Positions 19,800-32,509 of a stretch of 64,000 nucleotides of DNA are shown in pieces. The notes below the pieces were generated by a model, which saw only the letters and a list, made by a program, of their open reading frames with translations, made no database searches and was not told the DNA's origin. Positions within the stretch are counted from its first letter, which is position 1. Every line of letters starts with the position of its first letter. The DNA comes from Pomphorhynchus laevis (lineage: Eukaryota > Acanthocephala > Palaeacanthocephala > Echinorhynchida > Pomphorhynchidae): contig WNNJ02001200.1 in the NCBI GenBank assembly GCA_012934845.2, positions 103,024-167,023 on the forward strand. Reading direction: 5' to 3'. Position numbers and translations under genes: made by a program.

Positions 19800-22700
19800 T
19801 AATTTTGTTTTATAATAATAAGATTTTTTTAACAAAACAACCGATAACCATCCAATTATCATAAATAAGCAAGAACACAATTAGAGTCAAGAAAACATGA
19901 ACACTATTTTATTGACAAGTTACTTCCATATTCTTTCTACTTCATCAACTATTACGGCCTCAGATCCAGATGGATCTGAGTCCCCGGCATCACCAGCGCG
20001 CCGCCTTCCGACTGAACCATTCAGGGTCTCTCTCCCCCTAAGAGTCCTGTCAAGGCGGGCTATGATCGGTAAATGGGAGATTAGGAGCTTAAGAAACCTT
20101 AGTCTTTGCTTTAAGGGACGTATTCTAGAGAAGAAAACTAATCGCTCGTTTCAGAGCCCACATAGCTCTCTTCAGTATACGTTTAAGTCTATCCAGATCA
20201 GCTTTTGCCGTCCAATTCACCGTAGCGGTAAACCCAGATATTTTACTCTACCCGTGAAGATGCGGAGTGGTTGAGGCTGCAAAATAAAGGAGAGTGCAGA
20301 GAGTGCTAGTATATTATGCTTCTTTCTTGTCACAAGGGTTTCCACCTGAGATTTGTTGAAGTTTAAAACAAAATTGGATGTGGATAGCTGGTCTTCTAAT
20401 CTTAAAAAGGAACGGCTGATGTCCTAGACTACATTTTTAAACCTGCGTACAGAAAACATGACCGTGGTATCATCAGCCTATATCACTAGATGTTGATCAC
20501 GTTTAAATGCTTTGAAGAGAACAGTCGAGGCAGCAAGATATAAGATAGGAAAAAGCAGGGAATCTTGAGGCACACCTGTAATAGGGTAGAACTGACGAGC
20601 ATTAGGGTCGTCTTCATAGTAGAACGGCTTGGTGTACAGCAAAATCTCCATCTTGTTAACAATTCTCGCTGGCAAAGCACGGGACCAAAGAGAGAGGAGA
20701 TAACGAAGGGAATGGAGATCCGGTCAAATGCAGCAGAAAGGTAAAGAAAGACAGCCACAGCAAGCTGATGACTGTTATCCTGACAAAGCTGATGCACTTC
20801 ACCAATTGCTGAATGTATCGAGCGACTTTTGGCAAACCCATGAAAACTCAGTGGGATTAAATTACTCCTACTTAGATGGATCCGGATTCTACGCGCAGGC
20901 GCTTTTTCGTAGATCGAAATGGGCTCAGGTCTTTGGGACATGTGACCGGATTATGCTTAGATAACAATATTCTACGGCTAATGTTGATGCCAGCAATATC
21001 GGATGGTGTGGCTAACAGCATTGTGACGACCCCTTATCTTCTTTGATCGGATGTCAAGCTGGCAAACCAGAGAGGAGAGTGGAGCGACGGTTTCAGAATT
21101 GCCCGGAAGTGGGTCCCAGGAGTTGAGTATATCCGTAACAGATAGATGCCTGCTCATGAAGTCACCCCCATACAGGATTCATTGGGGAAATTGAGTGGCT
21201 CCATAGTTATATATGAATAGTGACTCTACCAAAACTCTGTCAAGGCCAATGCTTCCAATCCAACCCACCGCCCTTTCCTTCTAGCAGACAAACTTATCTT
21301 TCTTGAATATATTTTGAAAGGAAGACTGAGAGGGGTTAAGGTGAGCAAGGCTCGGCTTTTCCCTGCTCAGCTGGAACATATATCTAGAACTCCAGTATTT
21401 ATTCGAGAGAACCTGTATGATGGGAGCAGAGAGATTAGGAAGGTGTAGCATTTTTGCTAGGACTTTGAGTTTTGTTGGAGGAGGACTGTAAATGCGACCT
21501 CTATAGGTAGTCGAAAGGATCCCGGTAGCTTGCGAAGAGAGGTAGGAATTAAATTCGGTCAGACTCTAATTCCATATCCTGGGCTAGAGTTGTATGGCTG
21601 CCTGAAAGAAGGCAACTCTAAAAGGATCAAAGTGAAACCTTCTTCTAAGCAACGTATGTTTCTCAAGCCGCCAGCGAATAAGGTCATGAGAGGTAGCCAG
21701 TTGTTGACGCGACTGCTTGGTGCAGATGGATTTTAATTACCATGTCCTATGTAGCAGTAAAAGATCGAGGAGAGAGTTTGTTGTACAGCAATGAATGATA
21801 GGGGTCGGTGGTTTGTGTATAGGATAATCGTTCCTGGCTCTGCGGAGTGCTGCATCAATCCAACGACCAGTTCTATCATTGAAGTAACCTAGTAACATGT
21901 CGTAGTCGCTACCTAAAATACTGTCCATTCGGTATATCTCTCTCGGCCGGATGTAGACACCAGTTATGCTGATGCCTTTACAGTTCTTGACAAGTGCTAT
22001 AACTAAACAAGAAATGACTGAATATGAGTTGTTCAATAAGAGGGAGGACTTTAATAAGCATTTTACTATGGTTAAAAAACCTTAAGACGAAGATAAGTGA
22101 GGCGGAGTTATATACGGAGTGAAGTGTGAGGAAATATGCTTGGGAAAAAATAGAGTAATGTACTGGGGAAGACGGAGAGACTGCGTCTCCTGAAGGACTA
22201 TAACATCTGCATATCTACCAGATAAAAGTCTAAGTGCAGAAGCACATCCCGAATTCCACTGAAGGATATTCAGTGAAAAAGCTGACGAGTACATCCCGTT
22301 GCGATGATTTAACCGGAGTGGAACGCCCACCGTCTAGTCGGAACCGGAGGCGGCAGAGTCACTCTTTCCGCCTCCTGTTCCAACAGACAGGTACATTTGC
22401 CCACGTAGAAAGTATTGATTTCCCTCAAAGCGTTCGGAATTGGCAGCATCCCAAATCGAGTCTTTCTTGGCAAGTTTCATAGCTGCGAGGGACCTCGCAG
22501 AACCAGCTCTCTTATTCGAGCCTAGTGGCTTACGTTTATTGTTGGTTTTGGTCGGAGTGTTAGTCTTCGCCAGAGAATGGTTTAGAGATTCGACTAGATT
22601 GGAGACCTTCCTAACCAGGTTCTCCATTGGAGGCAGAAAAGCCTGGATTTTATTGTTAACATACTTAAAAATTTCTTCGTCCACCATTTTGATACTATTG

Positions 22701-23395
22701 GCCTGATCTGTAATTGATGGTTCACAAACCTTGTGCAAACTTCTAGGTTCAACCAATTTAACTTCATGTCTATTTTGATATGCTTTGAATAATTTACATT
22801 TTCGAGAACACGCATGGTGGTGTCTTTTACAATTCGTACGTAGCGGTTTTAATTGACGCTTCACATGACTACCGGATAAACCGCAAACCTCGCAAGCAGG
22901 CTGGAGGTCACAATCCGTAGTTCAGTGTCCTCACTAATGGCATGTATTGCAGTTGGGGTAGGTTAGCGAATATGAGGTAAGTTAAGTGAATTTCAGGTTG
23001 TATCCCATGAAGGGGCTGCATTTATATTTAGCAAGCCGCATTTAATCTTCAACAGAGGTCTGACAAAAGACAACCGGAATTAGATACCCTTTCTTTCCAT
23101 TGATAAATCTTAGGCTTTCAATGTTATATTCCTTTTCCAAGGAGGACATATCATCATTTGACAAAACTGTCGTAATATTATTGACTTTGACTGAGGCTCG
23201 TATCGGTCTGAAGAGAACCTCCCCCAGATCTGAGTAATTGCTTTTAAAGAAATCTATATACGCCTGAGCAATATCAGCCAAACAAAAAGAGATTTTAATC
23301 TCCGTCTCGTAGTATTTTATGACGCTAAATATTATTCTATTTCTGTATTGTATCGCAAAGTTCCGGAGTTAGACAAAGTACGAACACTTTCTGTG
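19800..23395 (-). mobile_element. LINE copy L4, nearly full length, heavily decayed
   Basis: 3' tail at 19800-19840, RT fragments at 20478-20941 (ITGVPQDSLLFPILYLAAS), endonuclease at 21737-22330 (SYSVISCLVIAL, GYFNDRTGRWIDAALRRARN), gag C-terminus at 22334-22864 (KLAKKDSIWDAANSERFEGN) and gag N-terminal half up to 23395 (VIKYYETEIK, FFKSNYSDLGEVLFRPI). Many stops and frameshifts. It meets L5 head to head at about 23395. Confidence 0.85.
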
Positions 23396-26178
23396 ACTAC
23401 TTCAAAGACAAAAAGGCCCCGTACTTAAAGAAAAGAAATACATTCTTACAAAGCCTTGCTTTACTCAAGCTGGCGAAAAAAGAAAAAAGTTGGGCACTAG
23501 CGGAGGTTTCCACGGGAAATGAAAATTATGTCCGTGAGCATGTATCTCCACCTAGTCTAACTGGATGTGAGAAGGGTAACCTTCTCACCTCCGGTTTTGA
23601 CTAGGAAAAGACATCCCACTCCAGTTAAATCAACACAATAGGAAGTAATCAAGGGCATTTTCACTGAATATCCTTCAGTAGAATTCGGGAGGTGCTTTCG
23701 TACTTAGTCTTTTATCTGGTAGAGATGCAGATGTTGTAGTCCTTCAGGAGACCCAGGACATTACTTGATTTATCCCTAAGCACATCTACATCCACTTTGC
23801 TCCGTACATAACGCCCTCTTACTCATCTTCATCTCAAGGTATTTTAACCATAGTTAAGTGTTCTTAAGATCATCCCTATTTCTGAACTTTTCTTGTCCAG
23901 CTCTATCTTGTTTAACAGTATCACTCTGTGAAAAACGGTAAACGCATCAGAATAGCCAATATATATGTCCGACCAGGAGAAATTCACAAGAACCGTGATC
24001 TCCTCGATCGTATATTAGGTAGCGGTTATGACATGTTACTTGATGACTTCAACGACAAAACTGGTCGTTGGATTAATACATCACTGCGCAGAGCTAGGAA
24101 CGACTATCTTATTCACAAACCACCTTCCCTTACCTTTCATTGCTCAACAAATAATTCTCTCCTAAGCATTTTACTTTTACATAAGATGTGGTTGTTGAAA
24201 CCCATCTGTAAAGAGTTGTCGCGACAACAATAGACCACTTCTCATGACTTACTTCGATGGCGGTTAGAGGAAGATACGTTGCTTAGAAGGATGTTTCACT
24301 TTGATCCTATCAGAGTGGCCTTCTTTCAGACAGCTATCCAACTCTTCCCTAGAATTAGTAATGAGAGTTTGACCGAATTTAATTCCTACATCTCTTCGAA
24401 AGCTACTGCGTTCTTCTCGACTACCTACAAAGGTCGAATACGTAATCCCATTCCAACAACTCAAGGTCCGAACTAAAATAATACACCCTCTTAATCTCTC
24501 TGTTTCCGCCAGGCAGATCATCGCGAATGAATACTGGAACAATAGATATAGGTTCCAGCTGAGTAGGAATAGGACGAGCATTGTCAGCCTTAACCCTTCT
24601 CAGTATTCCTTTTGGATGATATTTAAGAAGGAGAAGTTTGTCTACTGGAAGGAGAGAGTCTTGGGTTGGATCGGGAGCATATGCGTTGATAAAGTTTTGG
24701 AGGAATCTCTATCCCTACATAATTATGGAGCCACTCTATCTCCCCGAGCAATCCCGCCTTGGTGTGACTTCAGGAGCAAGAACTTATCTGTCACAGATAT
24801 TCTAAACTCCTAGGGGGGGGGGCACTTCCAGGCACACCCAAATCTCACGCGCCATTATCCACTCGGGTCTGTCATCTTTTGACAGACGGTCAGAGAAAGG
24901 AGGTCGTCATCACAATGCTTCTAGCCTCCTGTCCGATATTGCTGGCATTAATATCAGCCGTCGAGTTCTTTACCTAAAAAGAAACTAATCGATTGCTCTA
25001 AAGAGCTGCGGCCCATCTCGATTCAAAACGCCGTCATCTCCATCTACGAAAAACGCTTGCGCGTAGAATTTGCGATTATTTATGTAGGCGTAATTTGATC
25101 CTACCGAGTTTTCATGGATTTGTCAAAGGACGCTTAGTCCATTTAGCAATTGGTGAAGTGCATCAGTTTTGTCAGGATAACAGTCATCAGCTTGCTGTAG
25201 CTGTTTTTCTTGATTTTTCAGCTGCATTCGACCGAATCTTTATTCCCTTCGTTATCTCCTCTCTCAGGTCCCTCGTGCTGCCTGCGAGAATTTTTCACAT
25301 GGTGAGATTTTGCTGTTTACCAAGCGGTTCTTCTATGAAGATGACTATGATGCACGTCAGTTCTACCCTATTACAGGTGTGCCTCAGGGCTCCGCACTTT
25401 CTCTTATCTTGTACCTTGCTGCCTCCATTATTATATTCAAGGCATTTAAACGTGAGCAACATCTTGTGGTATATGCTGATGATACCACATCCTTGTTCTC
25501 TGGACGCATGTGCAAAGATGTAGTCTCGGACATCAGCCGTTTCTTTTTAAGATTAAAAGATCAGTTACCCCCATCCAATCTCATTTTAAACTCCAATAAA
25601 TCGCAGGTCGTAGTCTTTCATGGCACCCATACCACCAAAGAGAAATTTAAGATACTTTCTCTCTGCACTCTCCTCCATTTTGCAACCTCAACCACTCCCT
25701 ATCTTCACGAGTCAAGTAAAATATCTGGGGTTCACCGTTACGCTGAATTGGTCTGCGAAAACTTACCTGGATAGACTTTAACGTATCCTGAAGAGAGCTA
25801 CGTGGGCTCTGAAACGAGCCCAGCATCTGTCATTAAATGAGATAACCCAAGTGCGACTCTGGGATACTTGGGCTATCTCGGGATTAGTCTTCTCAAGGGT
25901 CGTCCCCCAGAGCAAAGACTAAAGTTTCTCGAGCTTCTTATCTCGAGATTACCTACCATAGTCCGTTTCGACTGAATTCTTATGGGGGGGTGAAGGATCC
26001 TGAATGGTTTAGTCGAAAGGCGGCGCACTGGTGCGGCCGGTGGGCTCAGATCCCTATGGACCTGAGGCCGTAATGATTAAAATGTTGATAAAGGAAAGGC
26101 TACGACTGGAACGGACAATTGACTTAATTTGTGTATTTCTGCATGTTTTAATTTCTAAAATATTTATCAGTTATGTTA
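23396..26178 (+). mobile_element. LINE copy L5, head to head with L4
   Basis: Plus-strand LINE starting inside the gag C-terminus (LALLKLAKKEKSW, GNENYVREHVSPPS, aligning with L4 gag). Endonuclease at 23928-24233 (DDFNDKTGRW), linker at 24616-24813, RT at 25095-25774 with LDFSAAFDRIFIP, ITGVPQGSALSLILYLAAS and VVYADDTTSLF. It is 5'-truncated and frameshifted in several places. Confidence 0.85.
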
Positions 26179-26208
26179 TTTAACAAAACCCCTTTTTTGT
26201 TAAATAAC
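26175..26208. repeat. Perfect 14-bp hairpin at the L5 3' end
   Basis: GTTATTTAACAAAA and TTTTGTTAAATAAC flank a six-base spacer at the likely end of L5. 26209-27100 is AT-rich with nothing recognised. Confidence 0.7.
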
Positions 26209-27109
26209 GTTCCAATTCACATGTAGATATTTGTAATTGAGAACCCGTCGTTTCAAGTGTGAGCTGTTGCTGTTTACAATTTGCTTATCCTGAACTTATA
26301 TCTATCATGTTTTTAAAATAGATATTTACAGAGAATCCGGGGTTTTATCAATGTATTTAAAACAATAATTGTATAAATCTCTCCATATTACAATTATTAT
26401 ATTTGTTATTTACTAACTAGTCATTACAAACACGTGGTAGTTTGATTCTCAGCTACGATTAGATTTATAATCTATAATTAATGACAATACTTTCTTGACA
26501 TGAATATGGTCGTTTTCAAAGGATCTACAACATAAAAGTTCCAACCTCGCAATTGCAACCTCTTTTGTTACAACATTAAGATGCCGTTAACTATTTAAAG
26601 TATAAAAAGCTATTTTAATATTGTTATTAAAATTGCTGCCGATTATTACGTAAGGACTTTAGCAAGTATTGTTGCTTTCACTTATATTTTAATTTTAGAC
26701 ATACTTAATGTTAGACAACTTAAAGCATTTAAAAGCGCTTTGTGAAACAAAGTTTGTGTATGTATACCCATTGAAACGTTGACATCCCTTAATGACTTGC
26801 TCAATTTAAAGTTCACTTATCCACCAAATTTTGTTAATGGCTAAGATTATCTATACTACTAGATACTGTTTAAACATATAATTATTTAAGCATATAGTTA
26901 TTTTTATTTAACATATAGTTATTTAAGCGTAAATAAAATTGTTTAAACGGCAAATTTGGTATAGAATACGTCCATGGGCCTAATATTTTTATTTTTTTTG
27001 TTACTTTCGTTTGTTTATTTTATTTATACAGTCCACGTTAAAAAATTGAGTAATACAATAATCTCCCCATTATTGCCATATAATAGAATTTCAGAACAAT
27101 GAACATGAT

Positions 27110-27630
27110 CTTAAATCAGCTCAAAACGCAACCTTTGCTACATACTATGCAGATAATATCCTTGAAGTGAATATCCGAAAAACGAATAGAGTCGAATTTC
27201 GTGGATGTAGTGGATTGCGCTCACATTACAAGATTAGTTTAAGCAATCAAAATGTTGAATTCAGCAACTAATACACGTGCTTAGGAATTCTTCTGACGAG
27301 TAGATAGTCTTTTACGCTTCATTTTGAAAATAAATTTGTGAAGATTGAGAAAACTTTATTTAGGAGGTGCCCATCATTATTTTTATGTCATGCTATTTCC
27401 GCAATCTGGTCATACCTGACGATCTCTAATTTTACACAGATCGGCAAATGTGAAAGTAGATTCATTAAGCTTATTGTAGGCATATCACCAAAGTGCTTTA
27501 CAATTGCGGTTTATGTTCTACCCAGAGTTCATTTATGCTTAGAGTATTTGAGAAATATGAATGAATATTTCCGAAATATAACGACGTTGTTTAAACTCGG
27601 TACAAAAAACTACGGTATACGGTAGTTTAA
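27110..27630 (+). mobile_element. LINE RT fragment of another family
   Basis: The frame reads ATFATYYADNILEVNIRKTN (degenerate YADD box), then NVEFSN.YTCLGILLTSR and SFTLHFENKFVKIEKTLFRR. This layout (YADD, a KT residue pair, YLG, then the helical RT tail) is typical of the end of a LINE reverse transcriptase. The last part is an open frame (27338-27625). It is not the L1-L8 family. 27640-28540 shows nothing except a weak hammerhead-like motif near 28050-28085 (minus). Confidence 0.5.
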
Positions 27631-28540
27631 ATGTAGTTTAAACTACGGTATTATTCTTTATTAATTCCAAATCATGACACCTTGATTCACAACATATCAG
27701 ATTTAACCTAACATATTTGTATTGGTTCGTCTGCTACTGCCGTGCAATAGAATAGTACATCAGGACACATCAGAAGGTTGTGTACCGATGTTGTTGCTTT
27801 ATTCCGAACCTTTGCTATACTTACAGATATGAACCTATATTTTTCAAATCGGTGGAATAACGCCTTATCGACCACACTTACTATCATGTAGAGCAAATGC
27901 ATCTATATGATATTCACCATATAGACTATATATAATACTTTAAACTAATCACAGTTGAAATTAGGCAAGCTTATAAATAGACATTAGCAGAAATTATTTT
28001 GGTTGAACCGTCGGAACATAAAATAGAAATGTGTTTTTGCACTTTTACAAATCGTTTTCGGCTTTCGCCTTCTTCATTGACGTTTTTCAACACCTTTTGA
28101 TTACTTGACATATCAATTGACAATATTGAAAGCTATCACAGAATAATGGGATACTCGAAAACGTTTTGAAATTTTGCAAAAATAAAAGCTTGCTTATTTT
28201 CATTTTACTTATTAAAATTAAATTAATAAATTTTACTTTTAAACTTTATATTTAATAATTTTATTCAAAATAGTAACATTTTGAACTTTATAAATTGCAT
28301 ATATGTAATAATGCTGCGTCAATATATATAGTTCGAAAATGTTAGATGATCCAAAACCATAAGGCAAATTGTTATAATATAAATCTTTAAAATTTCAAAG
28401 TTGGAGAAAAAATAGCAACGTTTATTGTATTTTTTCAATTTTAGCTCTTCTTAGATGCTTAACCAACTATAACAATTAATTTTGAATTTGATATAATAAA
28501 AGCTATGATAGTATCTCAAATAGCTTTATTATCTATTTTA

Positions 28541-29138
28541 TTTATCGTATCGAAATTTGTTTTCATGCGATTAATAACGTGTAAGCTGGACACTGATGAT
28601 CATTTATCTCATGATAGATTTCCAAAGCGCTTCACCGACAATGCTACACCCACCATAGTTTAGCTTAAAATATTCACAGTTTAGCATAAACTTTGATACA
28701 CAAAGTTTATGACAAAGATTAGCTAAGAATATTATCAGAATATTTATTTGTAGATAATTAATAAATTTACTAGTATCTCTTGAAACGCGTTTGTTCATGA
28801 TTGTACTGCTTTGTATGAAATATGTTCCATTAAATTTGAATGTACATGTCAAAGGCCTTATTTTATAAGTGTAAATGCATTAAAGCATAATAAAATAATA
28901 AATACGCGCATTATGCTTCATAATCTGCAATTCTCTTTTTAATGCTTTCTTATTCTACTACACAGAATGCCACATTTCATAACCAAGAATTTGACTGTCT
29001 TCTTACAAATATTTTACTACTTCAACTTGATTCGATTACATTTTGCTAAAGCTGCTAATGCTGAAGAACTTTATAAATTACATGTTCCAAGTTTATGACA
29101 AATATGAATATATATCAGTTTATCAGAAAAAGTCCGAA
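28541..29138 (-). repeat. 598-bp inverted repeat, copy 1
   Basis: Near-identical reverse complement of 41323-41920, with the same length and no net indels. The only differences I noticed are two bases near one end (GTGTAAGC against GTATAACC). Both contain the same 82-codon frame (MTCTFKFNGTYFIQSS...), which I do not recognise and which is probably not a gene. Confidence 0.9.
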
Positions 29139-29432
29139 TTTTTACAAACTAATAGGCAAGTTAACATTCACAGTTTCACATACATTACTATTGATCTATT
29201 AGTTTGAATCATGCTATGCTTAAGTTAAAATGTAATATGCATATTTTTAAATCTGTAAAAAACATGTATAAATCAAAAAATCTATTAAACAGAGCAAATC
29301 AGATCAGCTAACTGAGTCTATGTATGTACTATTTATAGATAAAAAATAATGATTAATAAAAATTTAATAATTAAATAATTAATAATTAAATAATTATAAA
29401 TTATTGTAATTTTTTAATTTTAATTTTTTTTA

Positions 29433-30058
29433 TATTACATTGGCATAGGTTCCCGCAAATGGGCCTTAATTATAACTTCAAATAATAATCTTTTCAAAAT
29501 AACAATCCATTTCGAATTATTTAGCACGTGTTCTGTTCAATATCTCAGCTATTTGTTTGATGATTTCTTAAACTGGCTGAACACATCCTTGACAATATGA
29601 TATTTATTTTTATACGTTGCCATGTAATAAATGTTACATAGTCCCAATTTCGCTTAACCGCCATTTTCCTCGCTATAGCCTTTAAACATATATTGGACAC
29701 GATTCCTGTGGCACCAGTGGCAGTCCATATTTATGAGCAGGATCCACCTCGTTCAATTTCCCGAATCCTTTCATCGTATTTCGCGTACTTTCGTTGTTCA
29801 TTATAATGAAAAAAGCTTGCTCTGGAGATTTTTCAATATAGGCAGGAGCATGGTTATTGTATATGCAAACATCTAAAAATGTTCTCTCCCGCCTCTCTCC
29901 AAAAAGTTCATTACAAACAATATCTGCCCTGGTATCATTTTGTCAAATAGTTGTAGAATTTTCAAAAACAGTCCGTTCATCTACTGGTTGCAATGATGGA
30001 TTAGTATACACTCCCCAACAACACTCACTCATTGCGGGAACCTATGCCAATGTAATAT
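29433..30058 (-). mobile_element. TIR-bounded element with a nuclease-like ORF
   Basis: Terminal inverted repeats of about 27 bp match perfectly (TACATTGGCATAGGTTCCCG followed by CAA). They interrupt a PLE terminal repeat. The flanks offer TA or ATAT as target duplication. Nearly the whole interior on the minus strand is one degenerate coding region (see 29480-30032). No DDE transposase is visible. It could be a non-autonomous transposon that captured a fragment, or an element whose only product is this protein. Confidence 0.75.
29480..30032 (-). pseudogene. Restriction-like nuclease-type domain, degenerate
   Basis: The ATG at 30032-30030 abuts the right TIR. The frame reads NPSLQPVDERTVFENSTTI, then TRADIVCNELFGERRERTFL and DVCIYNNHAPAYIEKS. 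A second frame continues KYDERIREIERGG and then FITWQRIKINIILSRM. This follows a pattern common in invertebrate transposon-derived proteins (LQPVTGE ... ARLDIAARGFW ... FFDVRVFNPHAPS ... REVEHGSF). The pair of acidic blocks (ADI, then a D with a basic or polar partner) resembles a PD-(D/E)XK nuclease fold; that is inference. One internal stop and one frame change are seen. Confidence 0.55.
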
Positions 30059-30424
30059 ATTAAAAAATTTAAAATTAAAAAAATTATAAATAATTAACAA
30101 TTGTTATATAAGATTATATAATTTAAATTTATAAAGCTAAACTTTAAAATTAAAATAAAAATAAAAATTAATATTTATGAATTGATTTATAAAAAAGAGA
30201 CGATGTATCAAAATAAGGATTAGTTGTCATCACGAGTAACTGCTATGATATCAGGTTTCGGCTCCTATTCCTCGACTCAACATAGAAGTGTGGCCAAATA
30301 CATGCTAATGATGTATTTCCTCTTATCACATTGTATTATCTAGTATCTTACTTGAATACAAAATATATAATTTATTATCCATCCATAAAAAGTTTTCGCT
30401 CTAGTGCTTAAATTTATTTTTAAT

Positions 30425-30535
30425 AGCTGATAATGATCCATTATTGATAAAGAATTATTGGAGCTAGATCAAAGTAAAGAGGAAATTTTTTACTAATATT
30501 TCGCTAGCCTCTGTTAGCATCTTTAGAAAGTTACA
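30425..30535 (-). repeat. Hairpin element F1, half copy
   Basis: Single arm of the hairpin family: GATAATGATCCATTATTGAT, AGAATTATTGGAGCT and GCTAGCCTCTGTTAGCATCT. The other arm is missing. 30560-30960 has no firm feature. Confidence 0.75.
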
Positions 30536-30974
30536 ATGTTTTTTAATTTATATGTCTTTATAAATGAACTTATATAAATAAACTTGAAACAAATAATAAG
30601 ATAATTAGAATTCTATTCGATAAAACGGTTTTCCATCATGGCAATTATACAGCCTTTCTACAAAAGAACCAAAACTGATAAACAAGTTGTTTTCGGCCCA
30701 GAAAAGAAAAATAAATACATAGGATTACCATTTATAAATAATTTCTGGAATATTAATTTCAAATGACTTTTTTCAAGCAATAAAATATTAAATACTTAAA
30801 TATTGTTTTGTATAATACTAAAATACCGAAACTACACAACATTTTGAAAAATAAACCCAACACAAATTCATACTCAAAAAGAGCCTCAGTAGCGCTATTG
30901 TAAACCATATTTTATATTTAGATAACAATATTGACTATAATAATACTGTTGTTTTAGCGAAAGAAATCAATTGT

Positions 30975-32060
30975 TTAAATAGAAACAATTTTATTATATT
31001 TTATATTATATGGTATGCATGAATGCTCATGCAAAAATATGTTTTTTCTTGTAAATTTAAATATGTCATCTTTACGATATAAATTAATAGTAGTTTTAGT
31101 TAATGTTAATTTAATGTTCATATCTAGATATACACCTTCTTTATCATTAATATTGGTTTTGTTAAGAATAAGGCTATCTGGATAAATTTGTTCACTAATT
31201 GAATAAAAATTATTAGAATTAAATACACATATATCATCAATGTATCGAAACATATATTTCATATATTTATATTGTTTAGATTTAGTTTTTACACAGTTAT
31301 GAACAAATTCATATTCTATAAAGCTTAAAAACAAGTCAGCTATAATTGGGCTACTATTACCACCCATTGGAACACCTTTTACTTGTCTAAATATAGATGT
31401 CCCTACTTTTAAATAATTTTGATTTATCAAAATATTTAAAGGATTCTATTAATTCAATTTTATCCATATATTTATATTTATTTGATGGTTTAATTTTTGT
31501 TAGATAGGCGTTATAGTTATTATAACATATATATGTATATCTTTTTCCGAATATAAGATTAATTAATTTTTACTAACGCTTCTTTAATATCTACTAAATC
31601 TAGATTTGTATAAAGCGTACTAAAATCGTATGTATTTATATTTTGAAAATTTATTCCTTTTGTGTGTTCTAAAAATTCTTTTGTAGAATTAATACTGAAA
31701 TAGTGTTTTATACCAGTATTAATTTCGATTACCTTGCAATATTTTTTAAAAGTGTGCTTTAATTACTTTAAGTATTTTATTCATACAGATGAATATACTA
31801 GTGGTTTTAATGTACATTTTAAACGCACTACATATGAACCTAGGTTTTATTGGATTTTTATGTAATTTTGGATTCCAATATAATATAGGTATAGTTTTAT
31901 TATCTGATTCAATTTTTATACCCTTTCTTATCCATTATAGAACAATGACTTGTAATAATTGTTTTTAAGCTAAAATCACTACGTTCAATATTGCGTTTAC
32001 ATTAAAAATCATTATAATTAACTTATTTCATCAGTATTCATTCCATAATAAAGTTTTTTT
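30975..32060 (-). mobile_element. PLE reverse transcriptase fragment
   Basis: The best RT segment of the PLE family. Blocks from N to C: EINTGIKHYFSINSTKEFLE, YDFSTLYTNLDLVDIKEAL (motif A region), RQVKGVPMGGNSSPIIADLF (motif B), MFRYIDDICVF (motif C, RYIDD), EGVYLDMNIKLTL and EHSCIPYNIKY. The PMG.SSP..AD.F and DFSTLYT patterns identify a PLE-type RT and exclude LINE or LTR type. It is broken into several frames, and no GIY-YIG domain follows it. 32060-32510 is AT-rich with nothing recognised. Confidence 0.8.
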
Positions 32061-32509
32061 ATTTAATGGATATTTCTATACTAAATAGAAGTGATAAAAA
32101 AGGTTATAGTACCAATATATGTATTCCTAAAAATGAAATTCTACTGTTCTGCATACTTATATAAAATATATGAAAATCACATGTTTCTTCTGTTCCAAGC
32201 TTAGTGTTTTTACAAATTTAATAAAAATGAGATACAAAAACGTATTATATGATGCATCATATTATCTATCATGTAGTATCATGCATCATATTACATAATG
32301 CTTTTATAAATGTTCATAATAAAGAAATATATCAATTTTAAAGAAATTCTAACAATCGATATAAATGAAAAAATTAATTGAATGCAGTCTTTTCAATTTG
32401 GCGCCTTTAAGCAATCTGAAAAAATATCACATTTTATACTTTTTATAGTGTAAAATATGATAAGTGTAAAAGTGTAAAATTTTGCACTTTTAGAGTGTAG
32501 ACGCATTTT

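Larger units (their letters stand above)
29294..30413 (-). mobile_element. PLE terminal repeat and ORF end, split by a TIR element
   Basis: Starts with the end motif in reverse complement (CAGCTAACTGAGTCTATGTA). It continues after the insert at 29433-30058 through CGATGTATCAAAATAAGGAT, the GC-box region with TTTCGGCTCCTATTCCTCGA, and the coding end near 30413. Broken. Confidence 0.75.

Noticed and set aside
28604-28852. Identical 82-codon frame in both copies of the inverted repeat as a conserved gene
   Set aside because: Identity follows from the recent duplication of the whole 598 bp, not from protein selection, and no family is recognised.
29857-30063. Plus-strand 68-codon frame in the TIR element
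   Set aside because: It lies antisense to the nuclease-like coding region and runs into the TIR. The minus-strand reading has recognisable motifs.
30600-30960. Plus-strand frame fragments (KENKYIGLPF) as a PLE C-terminal domain
   Set aside because: Only a few residues recall the family and the frame breaks at once. Not enough to annotate.
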